Positions 1-9,800 of a stretch of 35,245 nt of DNA are shown here, in pieces. Position 1 is the stretch's first letter. Every line of letters begins with the position of its first letter. The DNA is from Mycobacterium attenuatum. Lineage in GTDB: Bacteria > Actinomycetota > Actinomycetes > Mycobacteriales > Mycobacteriaceae. Below the pieces are notes generated by a model. That model was given only the letters and a program-made list of their open reading frames with translations. It did not search any database and was not told the DNA's origin. The position numbers were made by a program, and so were the translations under genes. The stretch spans positions 1 through 35,245 of the forward strand of contig NZ_UPHT01000052.1 of NCBI RefSeq assembly GCF_900566085.1, given 5' to 3'.

Positions 1-2
1 AA

Positions 3-230
3 GTCCACCACGTCCAAGGCTGGAAGGCCACCGGCCGCACCGACATCGACGAGCTGACCCTGGCCTGCGGAGTCGACAACCGACTCGTCGAAAAAGGCTG
101 GACCACCCGCAAAAACACCCACGGCGACACCGAATGGCTACCCCCAGCCCACCTAGATCGCGGACAACCCCGGACCAACCCGTATCACCACCCCGAAAGA
201 TTCCCACACGACGACGACGAACCCGTTTGA
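3..230 (+). CDS. DUF222/HNH endonuclease family protein (REP13E12-type repeat), C-terminal part
   Basis: The frame is open from the window edge and ends in TGA at 228-230, giving the last 75 residues of a gene that starts outside. It opens with VHHVQGWKATGRTDIDELTL, followed by a Cys and then DNRLVEKGWTTRK. This is the HNH half of the REP13E12 family, in which a DUF222 domain precedes an HNH nuclease-like domain; the paired His, the Cys and the N-R of the motif are present. The tail with GDTEWLPP, LDRGQPRTN and YHHPE also fits the family. These genes are dispersed repeats in mycobacteria and often mark prophage or island borders. Nuclease activity is not demonstrated by this fragment. It reads toward the convergent end of the lanthipeptide cluster. 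Confidence 0.85.
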   Translation, partial: VHHVQGWKATGRTDIDELTLACGVDNRLVEKGWTTRKNTHGDTEWLPPAHLDRGQPRTNPYHHPERFPHDDDEPV

Positions 231-559
231 CGCTGCCCCGGTTCTTTCTGGGTACACGCGACCACTGCCGCCGTCAACGCCGAAGCCCTCAGCCGATTTT
301 GGGATCGGCATCGACGAGATCGTTGCTCGCGTGTGCCGCGTGTTGTGCGTGGCCGAAAATGGCCAACGCAACGCCATGACGACGTTGTTTGCGCGCCGGA
401 GGTTGCTACCGGCAAAGCCGATCGTATCCCGCAACACCAGCCCGAACCGGAATCGGTCCTCCTGGAACCGTTCCACCTACTGCCCGCCGCGGCTTCCAGA
501 GCCTCGCCGTAGGCAGCTTGAACGGGCATTTGGTCCATGCCGCTTGTGATGTGGCGTGT
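231..559. other. Gene-free stretch between REP13E12 end and ABC exporter end
   Basis: About 330 bases separate two convergent genes. Several overlapping short frames exist on both strands, but none has a convincing ribosome binding site or a protein I recognise. On the minus strand a patch near 390-476 reads like decayed coding sequence (RFQEDRFRFGLVLRDTIG), without a clear family. I see no strong terminator hairpin. Confidence 0.4.
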
Positions 560-2467
560 TCAGGCCCGAGTCATCGCATAGTAGGCGCCGCGCTGCGCCA
601 GCAATTCGGCGTGACTTCCTCGCTCGATGATCCGCCCGGCCTGCATCACCAGAATCATGTCGGCAGCACGGACTGTCGAAAGACGGTGAGCGATAATGAA
701 ATTCGTGCGGCCCCGGCGGAGCTGGCTCATCGCCTGTCGGATCAGCACCTCAGTGTGGGTGTCCACCGAACTGGTAGCTTCGTCGAGGATCAGCAATTGC
801 GGGCGGGCCAGAAATGCCCGGGCAACGGTGATCAGTTGCTTTTCACCGACACTGAGATCACCGCCCTCATCGCTGATCCGCGTGTCGTAGCCATCGGGCA
901 GCGTGTCGACAAAGCGGTCGACACAGGCCGCTTTCGCGGCCGCGATGATTTCGTCCCGGCTGGCATTCGGACGCCCGTAGCCGATGTTGTCGGCGATCGT
1001 CCCCTCGAACAGCCAGGCATCTTGCAGCACCATCGCGATCCGGGAACGCAGCGACTGCCGGCTCACGGTCGCGATGTCCACGCCGTCGATCAGAATCCGG
1101 CCCGAATCAACCTCGTAGAACCGCATCAGCAGGTTCACCAGCGTGGTCTTACCCGATCCGTTACGGCCGACGATTGCGACCGTGGTACCCGGTTCGGCGA
1201 CCAGCGAGACATCCTTGATCACTGGGATGCCCGGTCGGTAGCTGAAATTCACGTGCTGGAACTCCACCCGCCCGGGCGGTCCGGGCTCGACGGCCGACGG
1301 CAGCGCCAACGCGGGGTCAGGCTCCTGCTCAGCGGCGTCCAGCAAGTCGAAGACCCGCTCGGCGCTGGCCACCCCCGACTGGGCGACGTAATACATCGAC
1401 GCGATCTGGATGACCGGCTGGTTGAACTGGCGCACATACTGAATGAACGCCTGCACACTGCCTAGCGTGATGTGTCCCGAGGCCACCTGCATACCGCCGA
1501 GCACGGCCACTGCAACGTAATTGAGGTTCGCGATGAACTCGGCGGCCGGCGAGATCAGTCCGGACAGGAACTCGGCGCCGAAACTGGCGCGGTAGACCCG
1601 GGAATTGAGGTTCCGGAACCGCTCCAGAGCCCGCGCGCGCTGCCCGAAAGTCTTGACCAACGGTAGCCCGCTGTAGGTCTCCTCGACATGGGCGTTGAGC
1701 CGCCCGATAACCGCCCACTGCTCGACGAACAGCCGCCGTGCGCGCGGCGCGATCACTCGCGTGACCAATATGGACAGCGGCACGGTGAGAACCGTAATCA
1801 TGGTCAGCAGCAACGAGATCGACAGCATCATCGACAACACCGCCACCACCGTGAGCACTGCGGTCAGCAACGGGCTGATTGTCATCCACAGCGATGTCTC
1901 GATGTTGTCGATGTCGTTGGTGACCCGGCTGAGCAGCTCGCCGCGCTGATGCCCGTCGAAATAGGACAGCTGTAGCCGGTGCAGCTTGTCTTCCACGTCG
2001 GCACGCAAGGTCAAGATTGTGCGCTGCACGATGACGTTGAGCAGGCGCCCCTTGGCCCACAGTAGCAGCGCCGACGCCAGATAGATTCCTGACGCGACCA
2101 GCAGCGTTCGCGCCACCGCGCCGAAGTCGATGCCCTGGCCGGGGACTACATTCATGCCCGATACCAGGTCGGCCATGCCATTGTCGCCGCGTGCCCGCAG
2201 AGCTGCGATCGCCTGGTCTTTGGTGAGGCCGGGCGGAAGCTGTTTGCCTATTACACCGTTGAACAGCAGGTCGGTGGCGTGGCCGAGAACGCGAGGGCCG
2301 ATCACTGCCAAAGCGATCCCGCCGACAGAGGCCGCAAGCACCGCTGCGATCAGCCTGGTGTGCGGCGTAAGGCGGTGCGCGAGCCGCATCGCCGAACCCG
2401 CGAAACTCTGGGGCTTTTCGCCGAAGTCGTCTAGCTGCTCTTGGGCGGGCGCCGATGTCGACGTCAT
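560..2467 (-). CDS. ABC exporter half-transporter, catalytic-site subunit (Rv1272c-like)
   Basis: A 635-aa fused membrane-plus-ATPase half-transporter. An N-terminal ABC transmembrane domain (about residues 30-360) precedes an ATPase domain with Walker [10 protein letters not shown] (K440), an unusual signature LSVGEKQ, and Walker B ILDEATS with an intact catalytic Glu at 563. The ATG at 2467 was chosen because it overlaps the upstream stop as ATGA, the usual mark of translational coupling; a longer frame to 2545 exists but would overlap the partner heavily. With the partner it should form a heterodimeric exporter in the plasma membrane, like Rv1272c/Rv1273c of M. tuberculosis. Its place at the end of the lanthipeptide operon suggests export of the modified peptide or self-protection. 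No C39 peptidase domain is present, so it cannot itself remove a leader. The substrate is inferred from context only. Confidence 0.88.
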   Translation of the reverse strand: MTSTSAPAQEQLDDFGEKPQSFAGSAMRLAHRLTPHTRLIAAVLAASVGGIALAVIGPRVLGHATDLLFNGVIGKQLPPGLTKDQAIAALRARGDNGMADLVSGMNVVPGQGIDFGAVARTLLVASGIYLASALLLWAKGRLLNVIVQRTILTLRADVEDKLHRLQLSYFDGHQRGELLSRVTNDIDNIETSLWMTISPLLTAVLTVVAVLSMMLSISLLLTMITVLTVPLSILVTRVIAPRARRLFVEQWAVIGRLNAHVEETYSGLPLVKTFGQRARALERFRNLNSRVYRASFGAEFLSGLISPAAEFIANLNYVAVAVLGGMQVASGHITLGSVQAFIQYVRQFNQPVIQIASMYYVAQSGVASAERVFDLLDAAEQEPDPALALPSAVEPGPPGRVEFQHVNFSYRPGIPVIKDVSLVAEPGTTVAIVGRNGSGKTTLVNLLMRFYEVDSGRILIDGVDIATVSRQSLRSRIAMVLQDAWLFEGTIADNIGYGRPNASRDEIIAAAKAACVDRFVDTLPDGYDTRISDEGGDLSVGEKQLITVARAFLARPQLLILDEATSSVDTHTEVLIRQAMSQLRRGRTNFIIAHRLSTVRAADMILVMQAGRIIERGSHAELLAQRGAYYAMTRA

Positions 2468-4209
2468 TGCCGTCGCACCACATCGGAGGCCAGCGACTGC
2501 AGTTCGCAAAGCTCGGCATAGGCGGGGCAGTTCGTCAGAAGCCAATCATGAGTGCCGGCGCCCACCACTTCGCCGTCATCGAGTACCACGATCCGGTCGA
2601 CCATCGCGACTGTCGAAATACGCTGGGCTACAATGATAATCGTTGAATCTGGAGCCGCCTCACGTAATGCGGTGCGCACCTGGGCGTCGGTCTGCACGTC
2701 AAGGGCCGAGAACGCGTCGTCGAACAGATAGACGGCGGGGCGGTTGATCACCGCGCGCGCGATCGCCAACATCTGCCGCTGCCCACCCGACAGGTTGATG
2801 CCGCCCTGGGCCAGTTGCATCTGTAAGCCGTCGGCATGCTCACGAACGAAGTCGTCGGCGGCGGCGACCCGCAACGCCTCCCACATCTCGGCCTCACTGG
2901 CGCCCGGGCGGCCGAAGCGCAGGTTGTCGGCCACGGTGCCGGAGAACAGGTAACCGCGTTGGGGCACCAGCCCGATCGCCGACCAAAGCTGCTCGGTGTC
3001 GTAGTCGCGAACGTCGATCCCGTCCACCAGCACCGCGCCGGCAGTCACGTCATAGAACCGGCAGATCAGCGACACCAGCGTGGACTTACCCGAACCGCTC
3101 CGGCCGATGATCGCTGTCACCGAGCCCGGCGATGCGGTCAACGAAACATTTTGCAGCGCAGGACGATCAGAGCCCGGATAGCGAAACGTCACACCGTGCA
3201 GCCGCACGGTCCCTTCGATGCCGTATGCCGGCCGCTTCCGGTCTGCCGGGCTGGTGATTGCCGGAGTTGTCGACAGCACTTCACCGAGACGCCCGGCGCA
3301 CACCGACGCACGAGGCAACAGCTCGAGAAATTCCATCGCCATCAGCACCGACATCGCGATGAGCAAGAAGTAGGACAGGAATGCGATCAGCGAACCGACT
3401 TGCATTTGTCCGGCTTCGATGCGCAAGCCGCCGAACCACGTCAAGGCGACGCTGGACAGGTTGATCACCAGCATTGTCACCGGCGCCATCAGCACCTGCC
3501 ACCGGCCGACCGTCAGCGCGGTCACGAAGACGTCGCGGTTCGCTTTGGTGAACCGCCGTTGCTCGACATGTTCCCGGGCGAAGGCCCGGATGACCCTGAT
3601 ACCTGAAAGTTGTTCTCGCATAACACGATTGATGTTGTCGATCAAGCTTTGCAGCCGGTGGAACAGCGGCAGCATCCGGGAGACGATCAGATAGCTTGCC
3701 ACGGTCAGCACCGGAATACTGACCACCAACAGCCATGACAGGCCCACATCCTGGTGAATCGACATCAGCACGCCGCCGACGCACATGATCGGCGCGGTGA
3801 TCAGCACGGTGCTCGTCATTTGCACCACCACCTCGATCTGCCGTACGTCGTTGGTTGTGCGGGTCAGTAGTGAGGGTGTTCCGAAACGTGCGGTGTCTGG
3901 TTCCGAGAGCCCGGTGACGTGATCGAACATCGCCGACCGCAGGTCCCGGCCGAAACCGATACTGGCGCGCGACCCCGCGTAGAGCGCCCCCAGCGCGCAC
4001 AGTACCTGCAGCCCGGTCACCAACAGCATCAGCCCGCCGAGCCGGATGATCGTGTGGGTATCGCCCTTGGCGACACCGTCGTCGATGATCGACGCATTGA
4101 CCGTCGGCAGATACAGCGACGCAAGGGTACTGATCAGCTGGAGTCCGGCAACGATCGCGATCAGCCATCGATACGGCCAGGCATAGCGCCGTAGTAGTCC
4201 CGCCAGCAT
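2464..4209 (-). CDS. ABC exporter half-transporter, degenerate-site subunit (Rv1273c-like)
   Basis: A 581-aa half-transporter with an N-terminal membrane domain (helices across about residues 10-300) and a C-terminal ATPase. Walker A is GRSGSGKST (about residues 369-377) and the signature is LSGGQRQ. After the Walker B Asp the usual catalytic Glu is replaced by Asp ([11 protein letters not shown], near residue 498), the mark of the degenerate half of heterodimeric exporters. Its start, [15 protein letters not shown], resembles Rv1273c. An in-frame TTG at 4227 would add six residues; the ATG fits the family better. It lies 159 nt downstream of the cupin-like gene and overlaps the next ABC gene by 4 nt, so the two subunits are translationally coupled. 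N-terminal C39 peptidase is absent. Confidence 0.87.
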   Translation of the reverse strand: MLAGLLRRYAWPYRWLIAIVAGLQLISTLASLYLPTVNASIIDDGVAKGDTHTIIRLGGLMLLVTGLQVLCALGALYAGSRASIGFGRDLRSAMFDHVTGLSEPDTARFGTPSLLTRTTNDVRQIEVVVQMTSTVLITAPIMCVGGVLMSIHQDVGLSWLLVVSIPVLTVASYLIVSRMLPLFHRLQSLIDNINRVMREQLSGIRVIRAFAREHVEQRRFTKANRDVFVTALTVGRWQVLMAPVTMLVINLSSVALTWFGGLRIEAGQMQVGSLIAFLSYFLLIAMSVLMAMEFLELLPRASVCAGRLGEVLSTTPAITSPADRKRPAYGIEGTVRLHGVTFRYPGSDRPALQNVSLTASPGSVTAIIGRSGSGKSTLVSLICRFYDVTAGAVLVDGIDVRDYDTEQLWSAIGLVPQRGYLFSGTVADNLRFGRPGASEAEMWEALRVAAADDFVREHADGLQMQLAQGGINLSGGQRQMLAIARAVINRPAVYLFDDAFSALDVQTDAQVRTALREAAPDSTIIIVAQRISTVAMVDRIVVLDDGEVVGAGTHDWLLTNCPAYAELCELQSLASDVVRRQ

Positions 4210-4368
4210 CCGGTTACTGTCGCACAATCATGTGCTGGGGCGTAGGGGACTTGTGCCCTTGGAAGCGGGGCCGCGGGCGACCAATCGGGTTGTGCGGCAC
4301 CACCATGGAGCGCCGGCCCCGGCATACCCGCATGATGCGCCGCGTTGGCCGGTCATGGCTGACAACCC
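4210..4368. other. Intercistronic gap in the lanthipeptide cluster
   Basis: 159 bases between the cupin-like gene and the ABC pair. A 39-codon frame on the minus strand ending at 4214 has no ribosome binding site and no lanthipeptide-like composition, so I do not call it. A promoter for the exporter genes may lie here, but I see no clear -10/-35 pair. Confidence 0.4.
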
Positions 4369-4385
4369 TCAACCGGACCGGTTGA
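4369..4385. repeat. 17-bp perfect palindrome at the end of the cupin-like gene
   Basis: TCAACCGGACCGGTTGA reads the same on both strands except for the central base. It includes the stop codon of the cupin-like gene. It could be a regulator site for the exporter genes downstream or a short hairpin. There is no T-tract, so it is not a classical intrinsic terminator. Confidence 0.6.
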
Positions 4386-5664
4386 CGGATGGGGTCACCC
4401 CGACGACAGGCCGCCGAAAACCGAGCCGCTCGGCTGGGACCAGGCCGGTCAGGAAGGTGGAGCGCCGAAGAATCTCGGCGATCCCGACGAGCTCTTCGTC
4501 CGCCTTGGCCCCACTTGCGTTGCCCGCCAACGACGATCGGATCTGGTCCATGGTCCAGCCCTCGATCAGTTTGGCCAGCACGTCGCACAGCAGCGTCGGC
4601 TGCGGCGGGTCGGCCACTTCCCGCAACGGCCCCTTGGCCAGGAGCTCGGTGATCGCCGACGCCAGGCTCGTGGCTGGATCGGAGAAACGCTTGCGGGCGA
4701 AGAGCTCGACTGCGGTGGCGGCGTCGATGTGGGTCATGATGATCGCCAGCGCCAACCGCTGGGCCGGATCCTGAGTGCGATTTCGCAGGGACATCAGCAG
4801 GCTTTCGCGACGTCGTTCGTCGACGACGGCCTGGATCCAGGGGGCGCTCGCGGCGGGCGTCGGGATCGCTGCCTGATCGCTCGTCAACCAGCGGCGGAAC
4901 GGGCCGGTCGTGATTGCCGCCGAGAGGAGCTCGAGCTCCGCAAAGGCGTCGGCGTCAGTCACCGATGCGTCGACAAGCCTGCCGAGGTGCTCCGGATAGC
5001 AGGACGCGATCAGCTTGATCAGCTGGCATTTCTTGACCAGTGCCTGGTCGACGTATTCGGGATTGATGGCCACACCTGACACCAGGTAGTTGTATTGACG
5101 GTGATGACGAGGGTCGTCGCAGGTGCGGATCACCACGGTCGCCGACGGTGTGTCCAGATGGACCAGGGAGTGGGCACCGGCCGGTCCCGGCAATATCGGC
5201 CTTATGTCGCCGATTTCGAGCAGCTCGGTCGAGTTGCGTCGGACCGTGCCGAGCTTGAGGCTGGAATTGATCGACATGCTCGGCTCGAATGTCCACCTCG
5301 AATGGACGCTGGAGCCATCGAGAACGCCGAATGCGCCTTGGAATCCGTGCTCGTGGATGGACACGGTGGCAGACAGCCAGAACAGTACCGACACGTGGAA
5401 GCGCTCGGTGCGGTACAGGGTCAGCGGCGGCTGCCCGAACGTCGCCGCGAGGTCGTGCTGCGGGGGCAGACAGCGCGACGTCATGGCCCAGTTGAGTACG
5501 TCTTCGGACTCAATCGATCCCGCGATGCCACAGGAGGCGAGCATCTCGACCGCGATCGCGCTGAAGGCATCCTGGTCGTAGTTCAGACTGCGCCATGTTG
5601 TTTCGATGCCGTCGCCGAGCTTGGCGAAGGCGGCCTCAACAGATACGGATTTCATCGCGAGCAT
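4369..5664 (-). CDS. Cupin-like (cysteine-dioxygenase-fold-like) protein of the lanthipeptide cluster
   Basis: 431 aa, not assigned to a characterised enzyme. The N-terminal half has a cupin-type metal motif, SIHEHGFQGAFGVLDGSSVH, with His 104, 106 and 121 as candidate ligands, and a second strand motif AHSLVHLDTPSATVVIRT (His 165 and 169) expected in the same barrel. The C-terminal 230 residues look helical and carry no motif I know. The start ATG at 5664 shares one base with the upstream stop (TGATG); GTG 5667 and ATG 5655 are alternatives. Tight coupling to the oxygenase gene suggests that the two act on the same substrate, perhaps oxidising the lanthipeptide or a Cys in it. That role is inference. 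The stop codon lies inside a 17-bp palindrome. Confidence 0.75.
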   Translation of the reverse strand: MLAMKSVSVEAAFAKLGDGIETTWRSLNYDQDAFSAIAVEMLASCGIAGSIESEDVLNWAMTSRCLPPQHDLAATFGQPPLTLYRTERFHVSVLFWLSATVSIHEHGFQGAFGVLDGSSVHSRWTFEPSMSINSSLKLGTVRRNSTELLEIGDIRPILPGPAGAHSLVHLDTPSATVVIRTCDDPRHHRQYNYLVSGVAINPEYVDQALVKKCQLIKLIASCYPEHLGRLVDASVTDADAFAELELLSAAITTGPFRRWLTSDQAAIPTPAASAPWIQAVVDERRRESLLMSLRNRTQDPAQRLALAIIMTHIDAATAVELFARKRFSDPATSLASAITELLAKGPLREVADPPQPTLLCDVLAKLIEGWTMDQIRSSLAGNASGAKADEELVGIAEILRRSTFLTGLVPAERLGFRRPVVGVTPSVNRSG

Positions 5665-6638
5665 CACCCGCCCAATGGTTGTTCTCGAGCAGTCCTCAGC
5701 GCAGCTTTCGCCGCCTCGAGGTCGGGCTTGAGCCGCAGTGCGCTTTCGAAGGCGCTGATCGCAGCGGTTGAGTTGCCCAGGTCTTGCTGGGTCTGGCCTA
5801 AGTCCAGATAAAACTCCGGGTCCTTCGGGTAAATCTCGATGGCTTGGGCGATCAACTTCAGCGCGCGCTCTGGCTGCCCGGATTGACGTGCAATGACACC
5901 AAGCAGGTGTAGGGCATCACACTGACCGGGTGTAATACGCAGGGCTTGTTCGCAGTTGGCTCGAGCGTCAGCCCAACAGCCCTGCTGGTGCGCAGCCTGG
6001 GCATGCCGGACGAGGGCAAGGGTGCGGATTTCCGCTACCTTCGTGTCGAAACCCAGCGTGGGCCGTTTGTCGAAGGCCCACTGCGCGTGTTCGCCGTTCT
6101 TGTCGACGTAATGCAGGAAGATCTGTATCTGCTGATTGCCGGTGTAGACAGGGCGCCAGTGCACCACGTCGATGCCTTGATAACAGACCAAGTCGCCCGG
6201 ATTCAAGACCAATGCGGTGCCGGCCATGTAAAGAGGCCACGGCTCAGGGTCAACGTCAACGCACAGCGACGCGCTGTATTGGCAGCTCGCACCGTCGGTG
6301 TGCTTGTCGAGCATGGCGCCGTTCCAATAGATCCGGCAATAGCTGTAGGTGGGCACCAGCTCCTTGCCGCTGATCAGCTCTACCACGGGCGCGACCATGA
6401 GCAGCAGCGCCTCGCATACCGGGTGGCTGTAACGAGCCCAGCTGGCGGGGCACTGAGGGTCCCCGAAGTGCTGGGTGTCGGACGGAGACACGCCGTTCAT
6501 GGCGTAGTCAGCATCTTTCGTTATGACCAGGGAATCTTTGATGAGCCGGAGCATCTGTGGGTTCACCGCATCTCGAACGACTTCGTAGCGTTCCTTGTGC
6601 TGAAGCGCGGCCGAACGGCTGCGTGAATGAGACGTCAC
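5664..6638 (-). CDS. 2-oxoglutarate/Fe(II) oxygenase with C-terminal TPR repeats
   Basis: 324 aa. Residues 1-190 resemble a prolyl-4-hydroxylase-type double-stranded beta-helix oxygenase: the iron-binding HxD is H113-T-D115 and the distal His is probably H160 in DVVHWRPVYTGNQQIQIF. The Arg or Lys that usually binds 2-oxoglutarate about ten residues after the distal His is not obvious; R162 lies close. Residues 205-310 hold about three TPR units (for example DALHLLGVIARQSGQPERAL), a protein- or peptide-binding scaffold. It begins with GTG, overlapping the stop of the leader-like peptide gene by 4 nt (GTGA), and its own stop overlaps the cupin-like gene. The natural reading is a hydroxylase that tailors the peptide product, with the TPRs as docking surface. 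The substrate residue is unknown. Confidence 0.8.
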   Translation of the reverse strand: MTSHSRSRSAALQHKERYEVVRDAVNPQMLRLIKDSLVITKDADYAMNGVSPSDTQHFGDPQCPASWARYSHPVCEALLLMVAPVVELISGKELVPTYSYCRIYWNGAMLDKHTDGASCQYSASLCVDVDPEPWPLYMAGTALVLNPGDLVCYQGIDVVHWRPVYTGNQQIQIFLHYVDKNGEHAQWAFDKRPTLGFDTKVAEIRTLALVRHAQAAHQQGCWADARANCEQALRITPGQCDALHLLGVIARQSGQPERALKLIAQAIEIYPKDPEFYLDLGQTQQDLGNSTAAISAFESALRLKPDLEAAKAALRTAREQPLGG

Positions 6639-6832
6639 CCGACCGGTTCTCGCGTGTCCCTGAACTGCAGCACGAAGCCGGATGGCAGCGACCTGCCGCT
6701 GACCTCACGGATCGCTGCGGCGGGATCAGCCAGGCATAGCTGGCGGAATTTCCAATCGGTTTGAGCGCGCTTGAATACCTGTCGAACCGCGGACCGTAGT
6801 TCGTCCTCGGTCAGGATCGGGGGATCGTCCAT
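6635..6832 (-). CDS. Orphan NHLP-type (nitrile hydratase leader) peptide
   Basis: 65 aa. The sequence from the acidic start (DDPPILTEDELRSAV) through DWKFRQLCLADPAAAIREV to SLPSGFVLQFRD follows the nitrile-hydratase-alpha-like leader fold used by NHLP RiPP precursors: a helix pair with LADP, then LPxGf and a short strand. In ordinary NHLP precursors a core follows; here only six residues, TREPVG, remain, with no Cys and one Thr. It is therefore a leader without a usable core. Start ATG 6832 is set by a strong ribosome binding site (AGAGGAGGAC, 6844-6835). It sits 46 nt after lanM and overlaps the oxygenase gene. It may be a decayed precursor, or a leader domain kept as a carrier, guide or activator of the enzymes. 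Confidence 0.8.
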   Translation of the reverse strand: MDDPPILTEDELRSAVRQVFKRAQTDWKFRQLCLADPAAAIREVSGRSLPSGFVLQFRDTREPVG

Positions 6833-6878
6833 TCGTCCTCCTCTGGTCTGGATTGCTCCGGTCGTGCTTGGCCGATGA

Positions 6879-9800
6879 TCACGCCAGCAGCAGAACCGCG
6901 GGCAAATCGTCGGGATAGGCAACGCGCAGCAGCTCATAACCCACGCCGGCTGCGCCCATGAACAGGTTCGGACTTCGAAAGCCATGGCGGAAAGTGATCG
7001 CGAAATCTCCAATGCGCCCAGCCCGTGCTACCACGCGCGAGCTGATCCGCTGCGCTTCGCGGGTCAACGATGGATCGCCGAGCACCTGGCCGGCCGTCAG
7101 GAACGTCTCCACCAAACCCATGTTGCCGCAACAGATATGATCGCGGGGCAACAGACCGCACTCGCGGGTGGTTGTCAACGCGGCCGCGATGTCGCGACGG
7201 ATGTCGGCGGAATCGAGCACGGGCAGGCCACCCAGTCGTGCCAAGCCGATACCGGGGGCGCCGTGGCACCAGAAGACGCCAAACCCGGTCTGTTCCAGTG
7301 TTTTTCCCGCGTAGCGAACTTCCCGGTGGTCGGGCCAGTTGCCTTTCTCGAGAGAAAACTGCGAATCTTCGAACCACACCGCTTCCTTGGCCGCGTCCAG
7401 GAAGTCCGGCTCGTTGGTCGCGCGGAACAGCGCAGCCAGGGCGTAGGCGATGCCCGCCGCTCCGTGCGACATACCGGTCAGGTATTTGCCGGCAAGGGTG
7501 GGCCACGTCCGGTGTCCGGAGGCCGTCAGGCTGCGTGACTTCACCAAGTGCCGGCCCCACGCGTCGGCGATAGCAAGCAATTCGGGATCGCTGCAGGCTC
7601 GCCAGCACGCGAGCAGACACAGGATCGCTCCGGCGCCGCCCCCGAGGACATCGAATGCCTTGTCTCCGTTCACCAGATCCGGGCCGATCCGGCGGGCCGC
7701 TCCGACTGCTTCTTCGATCAGCCCGGCATCGTCTAGCAGGACGCCGACGCGCGCCAGGGCGTATGCCACCGAGGGAAATCCCAGCAGCCCGCCCACCCCG
7801 AGCGAGGCGATGCCGCGGTCGTCGGCCTTGACCAGCCAGCGGCGCACGATCGCCAAGGCGGCCCGCGCCGACTCGCCGAATCCGAGACCCGGGGCCACTT
7901 TTTCGAGCGCGGCGAAGAACAGCGCTACCCCGGACCGGCCGTTGTAAAGGTCCAATTCCATTGCCCGCAAGGCGAATTCGTCACCCTGAGGTAGGCTCTT
8001 GAGAACCAGCCATCCCGGCTCGCCATTGGCTTGGCGAATTGCGGCGCGTTCAAGACCGTGTCCCAGCGCGACCGCCTGGTCCACCAATTGCGCCCGATCC
8101 AACGGCTCCATCTGCTCGTCGTCGTACTCGGCGGGCGGCGCATACCAGATGAAACTCTTGGCGTCGCGGGCATCCATCGAGCCCCTGATCAGTTTGACCT
8201 GCCAGCAGAGGTCGTCCTCGCCGAAGCGCAGGAGATTCTGCTGCGACTGGTTCACTGCGGAGTCGGTGAAGCAGGCCCTGGCTGTTTCGCCAGACGACAG
8301 GACCAGCGAATCACTGTCCCCCCGCGCGGTGAACTTGGGTACATCAGTTCGCCAGAATGCCGTCACCTCCTCGCCGACGAGCGGCCACAGCTCTGGCCGC
8401 CGCTTGTCACGCAGGAACGGCCGCGACAGCACCTCCAACTGGATGTCGAAGTCGATGCCTTCACGCAAGCAGTCGGGGTGGCAGGCGCTGTTGAGAACCG
8501 ACACGTAATGCATGGTGCTGCGCAGGATGAAGCGAGCCGGGTAGCTGAAGACCTCACGGAATGGGCTGTCGGTGGCCAGCAATTCTTCCCGGTGGCTTGT
8601 CAACAGCTCATAGACCGCCTGAAATCCGTCGACAATGTCCTCGACGTTGCTGTCCGGGGAGAGGTATTGCTCTTCGAAACGCGGCAGGTTGTCCCCCTGC
8701 TTGGGTTTGACCTTTCCGTAGCGATATGCCAGTCCGTCGGTGTTGATGTGCTGCCAGGTCAAGACTTCATATTCGCCTTCTTCGTCCGCCGATCGCGCGA
8801 TCGCAGAAATGTCGTAGTGGCGGTGTTGACCCTTGACCGGATTCGGAAGGAAGTGGGTGGCCAATACGGATCGCCCCAGCCGTCGGGCGACTTCATCGGT
8901 GAGCTCAGAATCGTCGGTGGCCATCGGATGGCTATAGATGGTCTCGAGGTCCACCGGCACCGGATACTCTGCGCAGGCGATCAGGTTTTCGAAGTGAAAA
9001 TCGGTGCCGTTGAAAGCATAGAGCAGGCATAAGAGCGCACCTGACCTGCGGTAGAAGCGCCCGACCTGCTCGTCGGAGTCGCAAGGGCGGTTGTCGACGA
9101 ATTCCACCCACCCGTACCCGTCGCGCTCGAGGATCTTCAGCACGGGAAACGTGGGATCCGCACCGAGAGTGTTCAGCCAGGTGGTGAAGCGAAAATACGC
9201 CGCTTCCAGCGCCAGATCCTTCGGTTTGTAGATCAGCATTTCCCCGGTGGCGAACTCAATAGCAACCACTGACTTGCCGCCGAAGTGGGGATCTGACAAA
9301 TCCATCTTGATGGCCGCAAGGTCACTCGGATTGGCGATACCGAAGATCCGACCGATGTCTGCGCCGTCGCTGCGCAGCCGGGCCAGTAACTCGGCGCTAT
9401 TGGCCACCCACTGCAGCACGGCGACCGACAGCAGCCGCGCCATCACGCAATACTCTGCGAACAGGGGCCGCCAGCCGGTGCTCCGGATATCGGCGACAAA
9501 CTCCAGATACGCCGTCCGTGATTCGTGTGCCCGTGCGGGGTCCGGACATGGCAGCCCGTCGAGTTGACGGCACGCCAGAAAGGTGCGGAACTCCAACTCC
9601 AGCACCCGCGACGAAATTCGCGAGAGGGCTTGCAGCAGAGAATGTTCCATGCTGCCGCGAACCTGGACCGGCAGGCTGTGGTAGCCGAGGGCGGCTTCTG
9701 CCAACCGATTTTCAGCGACGGCGACAAACGGCAACAGCAGTTCCTCGAATGGCACCGGCGCATCCGGTTGCAGAAATGGCAACTCGAAGACGGGTGCGTT

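Noticed and set aside
389..1465. Long plus-strand open frame of 358 codons
   Set aside because: It lies antisense to the ABC exporter gene, whose Walker and signature motifs are intact; the plus-strand product is rich in Arg, His and Gln and has no domain.
4214..4330. 39-codon minus-strand frame between cupin-like and ABC genes, considered as another precursor
   Set aside because: Basic, proline-rich, no Cys-rich C-terminus and no ribosome binding site.
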